The notes: generated by a model from the sequence alone, not told the origin. A stretch of DNA of 64,000 bases from Virgibacillus_F necropolis_A (GCF_044793635.1 NZ_CP084992.1:2356001-2420000), one strand, 5' to 3'; counted from the stretch's first letter, positions 33,639-41,855 are shown. Numbers and translations are program-made.

Positions 33639-34754
33639 ATGAATAATACCACAAAATACGTCGGTTTAGACGTATCAAAAGAAAAGATTGCAGTAGCGGT
33701 TGCAGATGAGGGACGTTCTAAACCGAGATATGTTGGTATGATTGACTATACGGTAGAAGCAATTAGAAAGATAATGAAAAAACTAGGAGAGCCGAAACAG
33801 CTTCAAGTTTGTTATGAAGCCGGACCAACTGGATACGGACTCTATCGACTTCTTAACAGTATGGATATTGAATGTGAAGTAATTGCACCATCGTTAATAC
33901 CAAAGAAACCTGGCGAACGTGTAAAGACTGATAAACGTGATGCCATTAATCTCGCAAAACTTTATCGTGCTGGGGAATTAACACCTATCTATGTACCAAC
34001 AGAAGATGATGAGGCACTACGTGATTTGGTTCGAGCACGCGAGGATGTAAAGGAAGATGAATTAAGAGCTAAACATAGACTAACAAAATTTCTTCTAAGA
34101 AATGAAATCAAACCGCCTAAAGGAACCAAAAAATGGACAGTGAAATATTGGGATTGGCTGGATAAAATGACATTTGAACGGTCTGCATCCCGGGTGGCAT
34201 TCCAAGAATATTTGCAGCAACTAAAAGAATTTCAGCAACGATTAAAAGTATTGGAAGAGGAAATTGAAGACCAAGCCAAAGAAGGTGTCCACGCACCAAT
34301 GATCCAAACCCTTATGACATTACGAGGAGTAGCAATTATTACAGCAACTAGTTTGGTTGCGGAAATTGGATCATTCAAGCGATTTCAGACACCAAAACAA
34401 TTTATGGCATACACTGGACTGGTACCAAGTGAAAGTTCCAGCGGTGAATTACGTAGATTAGGTAGCATAACCAAAACAGGGAATCAACATGTTCGAAGAT
34501 TGTTGATAGAGGCCGCGTGGGGCTATAGATATAAACCCGCAGTCAAAGGAAAGCTGAAGAAACGACAAAAGGGACAGCCGTCGAATATCTTAGGAATTTC
34601 ATGGAAGGCTCAAAACCGCTTGCACAAAAAATATTTTTGTCTATTAGGACGTGGAAAAGAGAGTGGGAAAGCAATTACGGCAGTAGCAAGAGAACTGGCA
34701 GGATTCATTTGGGCAATTTCCCACGAATCTAATTGTGAAGCTAAAACAAATTAA
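33639..34754 (+). CDS. IS110/IS1111-family DEDD transposase (recombinase)
   Basis: A 371-residue recombinase. The N-terminal RuvC-like DEDD domain shows YVGLDVSKEKIAVAVAD (first Asp), CYEAGPTGYGLYR (Glu) and VKTDKRDAINLAKLYRAGEL (paired Asp). The C-terminal transposase_20 domain shows LMTLRGVAIITATSLVAEIG, FMAYTGLVPSESSSGE and GSITKTGNQHVRRLLIEAAW with the catalytic Ser region. Length and motifs look intact, so it may be active. Family members act with a guide RNA encoded in the element's own non-coding end to choose the target. AAAGGAG precedes ATG. Confidence 0.95.
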   Translation: MNNTTKYVGLDVSKEKIAVAVADEGRSKPRYVGMIDYTVEAIRKIMKKLGEPKQLQVCYEAGPTGYGLYRLLNSMDIECEVIAPSLIPKKPGERVKTDKRDAINLAKLYRAGELTPIYVPTEDDEALRDLVRAREDVKEDELRAKHRLTKFLLRNEIKPPKGTKKWTVKYWDWLDKMTFERSASRVAFQEYLQQLKEFQQRLKVLEEEIEDQAKEGVHAPMIQTLMTLRGVAIITATSLVAEIGSFKRFQTPKQFMAYTGLVPSESSSGELRRLGSITKTGNQHVRRLLIEAAWGYRYKPAVKGKLKKRQKGQPSNILGISWKAQNRLHKKYFCLLGRGKESGKAITAVARELAGFIWAISHESNCEAKTN

Positions 34755-34812
34755 ACTCCAATAAGCTAAAAAAGGATGAACATTCATTTGAAAAGGGAAT
34801 GAGTATAGGGCT

Positions 34813-34980
34813 CGGAGGCAAAGGTGAAAACCGTAAGGGAGAACGCACGACGTAGACTTGTGCTAGCCATAAATTGGTGAACGCACGGCAGGAGTTCGTG
34901 TAAGATCCTTAGACGGAGAGATAAAATGTGAGAACCCACGGATATCAGTATGCTCATCGGAGTAGAGACTTTTGCCTTCG
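34813..34980 (+). ncRNA. Candidate bridge RNA / seekRNA of the IS110-family element
   Basis: The region after the transposase folds into a closed domain: 34813-34822 pairs with 34971-34980 (10 bp, one G-U). Inside are two small hairpins with 9-base loops. Hairpin 1 (GCACG/TGTGC) has loop ACGTAGACT (34850-34858), the exact reverse complement of the right insertion flank AGTCTACGT (35196-35204). Hairpin 2 (CACG/CGTG) has loop GCAGGAGTT (34888-34896), whose first eight bases equal the left flank GCAGGAGT (33529-33536). Further on, ATATCAGT (34942-34949) equals the element's right end plus core (35191-35198). These are the expected target and donor guides. A matching right donor guide was not found. 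Confidence 0.72.
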
Positions 34981-35195
34981 TGCCGTGTATTTATCTCCTT
35001 TATAAAATAAGAAAGGGGTAAATCATTATTCTTGGCTTATTATTAGCAAGCTAAAAGAAAGGAATTATTGTAGCAAATGGCAGCTTATAGAATATAACTC
35101 AAAAAAGGAGCCTAAAAAAGACTCTTAAATTAAGGTTGTCCAAAAAACTATATTTAAATAAGTGTGTGGGGTGACTTGACAGTTTCGTTCATATC

Positions 35196-35540
35196 AGTCT
35201 ACGTGTATACGGGCTGCTGGTATAATATTTGCCAATAACAGCATTCATTAGTTAAAAGAAATGACAAAGAATGCTTACGTAAATAGCTTTACCAGTCCAG
35301 GTGTGTGGAGGGCGGTGACTCCTGCGGGAACAGCACGTGTCCGAAGACCCCGCAGAGTGGTAGATAATGAGGGCCGACTAAGACCGTCCTTTGTGGACAA
35401 CGTCGGCATACCCCTTGCCGGGGCGAGGAGGCTAAGGCCGTGCCCGCGGAAAGCATCCGCCCGGAGCGACCCTGGATGGCAGTAATAGCACATGTCTTTG
35501 AAAATAAACTTAAGGTTACGCCGCAGTTTATATCAACTGT
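35196..35540. repeat. GC-rich composite repeat, right part (family A copies 3 and 4)
   Basis: It resumes the split palindrome (CTACGTGTATACGGGCTGC), continues with a stretch shared with the 54.8-kb copy (TGACAAAGAATG, TACCAGTCCAG), and then a second palindrome GACTCCTGCGGGAACAGCAC through GTGCCCGCGGAAAGC, ending in the flank TTACGCCGCAGTTTATATC. Compared with the intact copy it carries about 50 extra bases in the second palindrome. ORFs called here are repeat artefacts. Confidence 0.8.
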
Positions 35541-35601
35541 CCTATCTGTTATATCGGCCGTCATCATAATGGTGAATAACTAATGCAAACGTTAGATACA
35601 A

Positions 35602-35641
35602 TAAAAAGTCGGTATCAGGATAATTGGTCCTAATACCGATT
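35602..35641 (-). terminator. Terminator of the 201-residue anchored protein gene
   Basis: On the minus strand AATCGGTATTAGGA pairs with TCCTGATACCGACT (one bulge and one wobble), followed by TTTTTA. Confidence 0.8.
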
Positions 35642-35660
35642 AGCTTCCTAATTTCAAGAA

Positions 35661-36266
35661 TCAATCTATAACTTTAAAACTTTCGAGCATGGAGTCAAAC
35701 CGGACGCCGTGACCCTCGGAGGCTGCAAAGAAATATATTTGTTTTACTAGAAATACATTCTCACCGGCTTCAAAGAAATAGTATTTATAAACAAGACTAT
35801 CCCAATTTTGTTGGTCTTCTGTCATGTATTTCACTACTTTTCCTTTCAATGGAACCGTCACATCTTCTGTTCTCTTCACTTTTAATCCATAATTATTTAC
35901 TTCTTTTTCTGCTTTAGCCATTTCTTCTTCAATAGTTGTGTTTGCAGTTTGAATAATTTCCATTGAAACTTCCGGGTATTTCTCTTCTAGTTCATTTTGC
36001 AGTACAATTTTATCACTTTCTTCGTTTCTTTCCATTTTGTACCTGGATTCATCCACATAAATGATATAACGATGTTCTTCATTTGTTTCAAGCGATACAT
36101 CCGTTTTTTCTGTCTGACCTTCAATTTCCAAACTGATTTCTTTTTCCGGTTTAAACATTTCATTTAAGTTATGATTCACTGCTTGATCTGTTTTAAGACC
36201 AAATCCTATTACAACTAACATAACCACAGCAATTACAGCCACAATAAGACGACCATATTTTTTCAT
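35661..36266 (-). CDS. Membrane-anchored hypothetical protein
   Basis: A 201-residue protein with an N-terminal membrane anchor (KKYGRLIVAVIAVVMLVVIG) and a Glu/Lys-rich extracytoplasmic domain. There is no lipobox Cys, so it is a signal-anchor protein. I do not recognise the family; the C-terminal portion (YKYYFFEAGENVFLVKQIYF) alternates like a beta-sheet. It is a single gene with its own terminator between the IS/repeat block and the second MITE-like copy. Confidence 0.7.
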   Translation of the reverse strand: MKKYGRLIVAVIAVVMLVVIGFGLKTDQAVNHNLNEMFKPEKEISLEIEGQTEKTDVSLETNEEHRYIIYVDESRYKMERNEESDKIVLQNELEEKYPEVSMEIIQTANTTIEEEMAKAEKEVNNYGLKVKRTEDVTVPLKGKVVKYMTEDQQNWDSLVYKYYFFEAGENVFLVKQIYFFAASEGHGVRFDSMLESFKVID

Positions 36267-36351
36267 ACAGTTTTCACCACTTTTAGCAACTTTTCAATAG
36301 TATAAGTAAGTATCCTAAGAATGTGAATGAAAAGGTGGTCAGAGGCGTTTA

Positions 36352-36750
36352 ACGGATTCCGTTTCTTATCACAAACATTAAAAATGTAATGTAAAACGAA
36401 CAACAATTTTTATGCTAATTTGATAGGTAACAATAGCCAGTGTAAGTCTACATGTAGCCAACAATTTCGGATGCAAATTGGCATTCATAAAGGAATACCT
36501 TAAATTATTTTTGCGGACATCAGATACGTTATTTATAGAAAACAAACAATAATAAGGTGTTAAAGGACACCAGGGGCCTTATTTGGGAGAAATACTCCTA
36601 TTTTACTTTGATATATGTGAAATAAATGATTGTATGTCCGCATACCTACTCAAAATCACTGTTTTAATAGAAATAGCGAATCTTGTGTCCGCCAGTTCCA
36701 GTTAATATGTAGCTAACGAGGTGTTTTGAAAAAGCAATTAAAATAATTCG
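36352..36750. mobile_element. Second, truncated copy of the MITE-like element (inverted)
   Basis: Its reverse complement follows 525-1020 closely, with shared words such as TGCGGACATACAAT, CATATATCAAAGTAAAATAG, TTGTTTTCTATAAATAA, AATAATTTAAGGTATTCCTT and CACTGGCTATTGT. The outer end (ACGGATTCCGTT, 36352 onward) differs from the terminal repeat of copy 1 at 3 of 24 positions. The other end lacks the terminal repeat and the hairpin segment, stopping next to the YaiI-like gene. Small indels throughout indicate age. Confidence 0.65.
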
Positions 36751-36772
36751 GAAACTATCTAGTTCATAACTG

Positions 36773-37216
36773 TTACTTAGCTTCAAGCTTTCTCAGAAGA
36801 AGATTACTAAATTTCTGTTGATCTTCTTCTGTGAATGCTTTTGGTCCTTTAGTTCTTTTGCCACTCTTTCTTGCCATTGCACTTGTGTATCGTGTATGTA
36901 GCAACTGATCAATATTTTCTTGTGTGTATTCAAATCCTTTATGGTGAAGGACAATGCAGCCTTTACCCAATGCAAGTGAAGCTAATCCATAGTCCTGGGT
37001 TATGATGATATCCTTTGCCTCGGCCATTTGCATGATCCGAAAATCTGCAGAGTCTGCCCCTGTGTCAACATAGGTTGTTTCTACACCAGGCGCCGTGTCT
37101 CCATGCGAATAATGGGCGAAGCTTTTGACGAGTATCACAGGTATTTCTGCATCAGCTGCTATCGAAATGATACTATCTTTTACCGGACAAGCATCAGCAT
37201 CTACATATATTTTCAC
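36773..37216 (-). CDS. YaiI/YqxD family protein (UPF0178, DUF188)
   Basis: A 147-residue protein with the family start KIYVDADACPVKDSIISIA, VETTYVDTGADSADFRIMQM, TQDYGLASLALGKGCIVLHH, and a Lys-rich tail. The conserved Asp cluster resembles PIN-like nucleases, but the function is not established. GTG at 37216 is preferred: an upstream GTG (37225) lies within the ribosome site GAGGTGA. It is last in the selD-mnmH operon, 15 bases after mnmH. Confidence 0.88.
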   Translation of the reverse strand: MKIYVDADACPVKDSIISIAADAEIPVILVKSFAHYSHGDTAPGVETTYVDTGADSADFRIMQMAEAKDIIITQDYGLASLALGKGCIVLHHKGFEYTQENIDQLLHTRYTSAMARKSGKRTKGPKAFTEEDQQKFSNLLLRKLEAK

Positions 37217-37231
37217 GAGGGTCACCTCATC

Positions 37232-38287
37232 CTACGAAAGTTTTTGTTGCTTCATTTCTATTTCTTTTATTAAGCCTTGAACCTGCTGGAAGGCTTCTTC
37301 AATTGTCTGTGCTTGTATCGTGATTATTTTGTCATTCGGGTATACCTTAGTGGCATGCTCGTATCGTGGATCATAGTAATATTCAAGTAACAATTGGACA
37401 GCAGAGCTATATTCTTCATTAGTCAAATGATCGTGAATATCTTTAGCAATAGGTGTATGGATCCGCTTTTTAATAAGGTTAAATGCTTCCATGAATTTTT
37501 CTGGATTGTTCCATGGTTGATAATCATCTAAAATATTTTTAATCCGCTCCTCCACTGGGAGGTCAACGAAAACCTGGATTCCATTTTCTTTATGGTTGTA
37601 TAAAAAATCAGGTATTGTCACTTTACCAATCCGTTTGCTTTCTCCCTCCATAAAGAGAAAGGGGGCATTTTGATGTTCTGACAAAGCTTCAACTAATTGG
37701 GATTCGAATTTCTTTTGGTTGCTGGGATCCAAACCGATTTGTCCAAAAATAGAGCCACGATGACTCGCCATTCCCTCTAAATCTAGTACAGGATAACCAT
37801 TTTGACTGAGTTTTTCCAAGAGAATAGTCTTTCCAGATCCAGTATATCCGTTTAGGACATAAGCTTCTGATTTCAATTGATAATTATCTAATGTATGGAC
37901 TACCCACTGCCGGTATGATCTAATTCCACCACTTAAGCGGAAGGACTGATTTCCTATTAAATCCAGTACCGTCGCAGCAGTCTTACTTCGCATTCCTCCA
38001 CGCCAACAAAAGACGGTTTTGGACGTTTCAATGCTAGCAAAGGCGTTTATGAAGTCGGGAAGCTTTGCCGAGAAGATTTCCAATCCACGTTCCTTGGCAG
38101 CTTCAGATCCTACTTGTTTATATATCGTGCCGACCTCAGCACGTTCATCGTTATCAAAAATCGGGATGTTAATGCTGCCAGGGATTGTGGCTTCGTCAAA
38201 TTCCTTTGGCGAACGAACATCAATCATCGTATGGGCTTCTTTATTTTGTAAGTCGAATAATTCTTTTAGTGTAATATCGTGAACCAT
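37232..38287 (-). CDS. mnmH: tRNA 2-selenouridine synthase
   Basis: MnmH (SelU/YbbB) replaces the sulfur of 2-thiouridine at wobble position 34 of certain tRNAs with selenium, using selenophosphate. The 351-residue protein has an N-terminal rhodanese domain (MIDVRSPKEFDEATIPGSIN; catalytic Cys in VFCWRGGMRSK) and a P-loop domain (YTGSGKTILLEKL). ATG at 38287, 8 bases after AAGGGG, is better than the ATG at 38293. It directly follows selD, which makes the selenium donor. Confidence 0.93.
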   Translation of the reverse strand: MVHDITLKELFDLQNKEAHTMIDVRSPKEFDEATIPGSINIPIFDNDERAEVGTIYKQVGSEAAKERGLEIFSAKLPDFINAFASIETSKTVFCWRGGMRSKTAATVLDLIGNQSFRLSGGIRSYRQWVVHTLDNYQLKSEAYVLNGYTGSGKTILLEKLSQNGYPVLDLEGMASHRGSIFGQIGLDPSNQKKFESQLVEALSEHQNAPFLFMEGESKRIGKVTIPDFLYNHKENGIQVFVDLPVEERIKNILDDYQPWNNPEKFMEAFNLIKKRIHTPIAKDIHDHLTNEEYSSAVQLLLEYYYDPRYEHATKVYPNDKIITIQAQTIEEAFQQVQGLIKEIEMKQQKLS

Positions 38288-38313
38288 TATCATTACCCCT
38301 TATATTGAACGAA

Positions 38314-39369
38314 TTAATTCTTGTCTACAATAATATGTCCAGTATTTCCATCTGTAACTTCGCCTATAATCTGTGCTTCAACGCCTTTATCCTGAAGGTC
38401 TGTAAGCAGATTGTCTGCATCCTTATCAGAAACAGAAATTAATAGACCTCCTGAAGTTACGGCATCACACATTATCCATTGATCGTATTGGTCCATTGAA
38501 TCTGCATAGGTGACCGCATCTGCCAGGTGTTTAAAGTTGTTTTTTGTTCCACCAGGTACTGACCCTTCTTCTGCAAGTTCCTTTACGCGTGGCAAAACTG
38601 GAACTTTATCATAAAAAATTCTCATATCTACCGAGCTGCCATTAGCCATTTCGGACGCATGACCGAGTAAACCGAATCCTGTAACATCTGTACATGCGTG
38701 CACATCATATGCATTCATCGTTTCGGATGCTGTTTTATTTAAAGTAGTCATCACATTTGTTACGCGTTCAATTTCTTCATTATGTAATAATCCGTTTTTT
38801 ATGGAAGTTGTTAAAATACCAACACCGATTGGCTTTGTCAAAATAAGCTTGTCACCAGGCTTGGCTCCAGTATTTGTACGAACTTTATCAGGATGAACAA
38901 TTCCGGTAACTGCTAAACCAAACTTTGGTTCTTGATCATCTATCGAATGACCACCAACAAGTGCTATGTTTGCTTCCTTAAGTTTATCACCTGCTCCACG
39001 TAGAATATCAGCTAGGATACTCTTATCAAGAGTTGATATTGGAAAGGCCACGATGTTAAGTGCGGTTATTGGTTTGCCGCCCATAGCGTAAACATCACTA
39101 ATCGCATTCGTTGCTGCAATTTGCCCGAATGCGTAAGGATCATCCACAATGGGGGTGAAAAAATCAACCGTTTGAACAACAGCTGTGTCATCACTCAGCT
39201 TATATACACCTGCATCATCACTGGTATCAAGACCAACAAGAACGTTCGGATTAGGGGTTGCAGATGGCAATTCGCGGAGAACCTGAGATAAATCAGCGGG
39301 ACCTATTTTACAACCACATCCACCTTTTGAAGATAATGATGTAAGTTTAACTGTATTTGAATTATCCAT
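38314..39369 (-). CDS. selD: Selenophosphate synthase (selenide, water dikinase)
   Basis: SelD makes selenophosphate from selenide and ATP. The 351-residue protein has SSKGGCGCKIGPADLSQVL with a Cys, not selenocysteine, at the catalytic position (Cys18), TVDFFTPIVDDPYAFGQIAA, VYAMGGKPITALNIVAFP and GGHSIDDQEPKFGLAVTG. The frame extends 28 codons upstream, but the family N-terminus begins at ATG 39369. With mnmH and no selA/selB nearby, the selenium is probably used for tRNA rather than selenoproteins, as far as this window shows. Confidence 0.95.
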   Translation of the reverse strand: MDNSNTVKLTSLSSKGGCGCKIGPADLSQVLRELPSATPNPNVLVGLDTSDDAGVYKLSDDTAVVQTVDFFTPIVDDPYAFGQIAATNAISDVYAMGGKPITALNIVAFPISTLDKSILADILRGAGDKLKEANIALVGGHSIDDQEPKFGLAVTGIVHPDKVRTNTGAKPGDKLILTKPIGVGILTTSIKNGLLHNEEIERVTNVMTTLNKTASETMNAYDVHACTDVTGFGLLGHASEMANGSSVDMRIFYDKVPVLPRVKELAEEGSVPGGTKNNFKHLADAVTYADSMDQYDQWIMCDAVTSGGLLISVSDKDADNLLTDLQDKGVEAQIIGEVTDGNTGHIIVDKN

Positions 39370-39441
39370 TAATGACCAACCTTTCATTAATATGTTATAC
39401 ATCAAGTTTATCATAGGATGGTAAATAGGAAAGAAATTAAA

Positions 39442-39478
39442 ACTAAACCCCATTTCACCTAATGAAATGGGGTTTAGT
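39442..39478. terminator. Terminator after the ATP-grasp gene
   Basis: ACTAAACCCCATTTC pairs perfectly with GAAATGGGGTTTAGT. It lies just past the stop of the minus-strand ATP-grasp gene, with a T-rich stretch following on that strand, and separates it from selD. Confidence 0.85.
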
Positions 39479-39481
39479 CTA

Positions 39482-40426
39482 TTATTGCTTCACAACACTC
39501 AATTGATCACCCAAATACTTCGCCAATTCCAACATTCCATATGTGTCAGCTTGGGCTTCTGCATCGGAATTATAGTTTGTATTTGTATTAACATCATAGG
39601 TGTAAATCTCGCCGTCATGGTCGTAGATGAATTCAATGCCAGCTACTTGTATATCGTTATTTCTTAGAAAGGTTTCATATTTTTCGATAATAGGATCCTG
39701 AAAACCTTCAACAATCTGGAATTTTGGTTTTTCGGAAACTTCCTCTCCTACCGGGCAATTTAAATCATCAATTTTGCATGCATCTGCAGGGCAAAGTTCA
39801 AATCCTTCCGATGTATCAACTCGAACAGCATAAACAAACTTTCCACCAACAAACTCACAACGCGTAATATAAGGTTCTGGTGCTTGAATATATTCCTGAA
39901 TTAGTGTGATGCCATCAACGGAAGGATCAAAAGATGGGCCATCAAGATATTCCTGCAATGCTTCGATAGAATGGAAAAGCTGTACACCAAGTCCTTTTCC
40001 AGCGCGATTATGTTTTGTGATAAATGAGCTTACACCTAAATCTTTAGCTGCCTGGATAATTTGCTCTCCTCCAACAGCGGCGACTGTTTTCGGTGTGCGT
40101 ACACCGGCATCATCCAATGCCATATATTGATTTACCTTACTGACCTCAAGTCGAAGTGCACGACTCCCGTTAACTACTTTACGCCCATGACGCTCGAGCC
40201 ATGCTAATACTGCTTCCGTCAATTCTGGTGCAAACCTATTACCCCGTGTATGGGAGGATGCACTCATCCGACTGTAAAAAACGCCCTCGGGAGGGACCGT
40301 TGATAAATCGACTGTTCCTTTATCTAAATGCCATTCTTCATAAGGAAGATTTAATTGTTCCAACCGCTTAATTAGATGTGCTGTCCATTCTTTATTTTCA
40401 TGGATAATATAGACTTTTTCCGTCAT
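39482..40426 (-). CDS. RimK-like ATP-grasp ligase
   Basis: A 314-residue ATP-grasp protein. A preATP-grasp domain (residues 1-100, with FYSRMSASSHTRGN) is followed by the ATP-grasp fold: ITKHNRAGKGLGVQLF (ATP-binding Lys and Gly loop), TLIQEYIQAPEPYITRCEF and the metal-binding YTYDVNTNTNYN. Such enzymes join an amino acid or similar amine to a carboxylate. It is co-transcribed with the LLM monooxygenase 12 bases upstream, under a SAM riboswitch, so its product may relate to sulfur metabolism. Substrate unknown. A Cys-rich segment (FELCPADACKIDDLNCPVG) is unusual. Confidence 0.82.
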   Translation of the reverse strand: MTEKVYIIHENKEWTAHLIKRLEQLNLPYEEWHLDKGTVDLSTVPPEGVFYSRMSASSHTRGNRFAPELTEAVLAWLERHGRKVVNGSRALRLEVSKVNQYMALDDAGVRTPKTVAAVGGEQIIQAAKDLGVSSFITKHNRAGKGLGVQLFHSIEALQEYLDGPSFDPSVDGITLIQEYIQAPEPYITRCEFVGGKFVYAVRVDTSEGFELCPADACKIDDLNCPVGEEVSEKPKFQIVEGFQDPIIEKYETFLRNNDIQVAGIEFIYDHDGEIYTYDVNTNTNYNSDAEAQADTYGMLELAKYLGDQLSVVKQ

Positions 40427-40438
40427 AAAAAGAACCTC

Positions 40439-41485
40439 CTATTTTATAGCTTTACGCTTTTCTTCTACTAATGGCATTACTTGTTTTGAGAACCGTTCCA
40501 TTTCCTCTAACTGTGGAGAAAACTGCAGAAGTAAAAGATCTACACCAACATCTTCAAATCCGATAATTCGTTCAGCAATCTGTTCGGGTGTACCAATTAA
40601 GTTTGGGCGCAATCCTCGGTTGGATACGGAGTAATCATTCAATTTCACTTGCTGCTCAAGTTGTGACTTACCAACAAAGTCCTGATATCCTGCGTAACCA
40701 CTCGCGTCTTTTACATCTGTAATTCGCTTCCATTCTTCTAATGCTTCTTCTTCACTGTCGCGACAAATAATATAAGCAGCTAATCCGAATGATTGTAAGG
40801 CTGGTTTACCTGCTTTGGCGCGGAGTGTTTTCATATCCTCAACTTTTGTCTTGATTTCCTCAACTGTTCCCCCGTGCATAACATAAGCATCACACGAATT
40901 TACAATTACTTGTTTACCACGTTCACTTTCTCCACCTGCATATAAAACAGGATTCGGCCGTTGTACTGGCTTTGGTTCCAAGTGGGCATCTGAAACCTCA
41001 TAAAACTTTCCTTTGTAGTCAAATGTTCTTTCTGTCCACATACCTTTTAATACGTCTAAAAATTCCTCTGTACGTTTATATCGTTCATCGTGTTCTGTGA
41101 AGTCTCCGTCGTATTGACGTGCTTCTTCTTCCCACCAACCGGATACAATATTTAACGTAAAACGTCCATTTGAAATGTGATCAATATTTGCTGCCATTTT
41201 AGCTGTGACAGCTGGATTATGGAACACTGGCCGTACTGCAGCCATAATTTCAATTTTTTCCGTGACGGCTGCAAGCGCCGCGGCTGTTGACCATGCTTCT
41301 ATTGAGTCATGTTCAATACCTTTGATATCATTCAAATATAATTCCGCAATTAATGTTGTGTCATATCCCCATTTTTCAGCGGATTGAACTACCTGCTTAG
41401 CATAATCATAGGTTGGTGGCATATTTTCATCGTCCACATTTCGTAACCAACCGCCGAAGATAGGTAACCAAAAACCATATTTCAT
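40439..41485 (-). CDS. LLM-class flavin-dependent monooxygenase (SfnG/SsuD-like)
   Basis: A 348-residue luciferase-like TIM-barrel enzyme. It reads KYGFWLPIFGGWLRN, EKIEIMAAVRPVFHNP, TLNIVSGWWEEEARQYDG and PVLYAGGESERGKQV, a pattern shared by dimethylsulfone (SfnG) and alkanesulfonate (SsuD) monooxygenases, which release sulfite from organosulfur compounds using FMNH2. The SAM riboswitch just upstream supports a role in sulfur supply. No flavin reductase or sulfonate transporter is adjacent. First gene of a two-gene operon with the ATP-grasp ligase. The substrate is inferred. Confidence 0.87.
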   Translation of the reverse strand: MKYGFWLPIFGGWLRNVDDENMPPTYDYAKQVVQSAEKWGYDTTLIAELYLNDIKGIEHDSIEAWSTAAALAAVTEKIEIMAAVRPVFHNPAVTAKMAANIDHISNGRFTLNIVSGWWEEEARQYDGDFTEHDERYKRTEEFLDVLKGMWTERTFDYKGKFYEVSDAHLEPKPVQRPNPVLYAGGESERGKQVIVNSCDAYVMHGGTVEEIKTKVEDMKTLRAKAGKPALQSFGLAAYIICRDSEEEALEEWKRITDVKDASGYAGYQDFVGKSQLEQQVKLNDYSVSNRGLRPNLIGTPEQIAERIIGFEDVGVDLLLLQFSPQLEEMERFSKQVMPLVEEKRKAIK

Positions 41486-41511
41486 CTGATTTTCCCCCTG
41501 CTTTGTATAGT

Positions 41512-41540
41512 AAAAAAACCTCTTCGATAAGAAGAAGTTT
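41512..41540 (-). terminator. Terminator of the SAM riboswitch
   Basis: On the minus strand AACTTCTTC pairs with GAAGAGGTT around TTATC (one G-U), followed by seven T. It lies between the S-box aptamer and the monooxygenase gene. Confidence 0.85.
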
Positions 41541-41554
41541 TGTATACAGCTTCA

Positions 41555-41661
41555 TCTTATCTGTCAGAGCAACTGCTCTGTTGGATTTAGCACCTTTTTG
41601 AATTTCTCCAAAAGGTTGCTGGGCTTCATAGGGCCACTCCCTCCACCACTCTTTATAAGAA
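41555..41661 (-). promoter_or_regulatory. SAM-I (S-box) riboswitch
   Basis: On the minus strand the conserved S-box words occur in order: TTCTTATAAAGAGTGG, GGAGGGAGTGGCCC, TATGAAGCCCAGCAACC, AAGGTGCTAAATCC, and GACAGATAAG pairing with CTTAT at the 5' end. With SAM bound, the terminator at 41512-41540 should form and shut off the operon. The remaining gap to 41855 shows no further gene. Confidence 0.95.
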
Positions 41662-41855
41662 CATTTATAAAATTATAGTAATCATACCAGAAAACTATGA
41701 ATTAAATCAATTGTTTCATTTCCTCTCTTCAGCATTTTTTAAATGTATGAAAGCAATTTTTTAAAATATGGATAAACGTACTGGTGCAAATCGTTTAACG
41801 AATTGCTATCGGATTAGATTTACAATAATTATTTTTCTTGCTTTTTTGTAATAAC

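Larger units (their letters stand above)
33534..35195 (+). mobile_element. IS110/IS1111-family insertion sequence, about 1,662 bp
   Basis: A single DEDD transposase gene is flanked by a perfect 12-bp sub-terminal inverted repeat, ATGAACGAAACT (33541-33552) and AGTTTCGTTCAT (35181-35192). With the IS1111 convention of 7 and 3 bases outside these repeats, the ends fall at 33534 and 35195. Removing the element joins CCCGCAGG to AGTCTACGTGTATACGGG, restoring an intact family A palindrome, with AGT shared at both junctions and no longer target duplication. A 340-bp structured non-coding region follows the transposase. Confidence 0.85.

Noticed and set aside
34900..35180. Right donor guide (reverse complement of the element's left end plus core)
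   Set aside because: I searched by eye for ATGATAACT or close variants and found no convincing match, so only the left donor match is claimed.
35261..35567. Overlapping ORFs on both strands (72-92 residues)
   Set aside because: They arise from the family A repeat; no ribosome site or family match.
41785..41815. Resemblance of CGTTTAACGAATTGCTATCGG to the MITE end
   Set aside because: Only partial similarity and no second end; could be chance.
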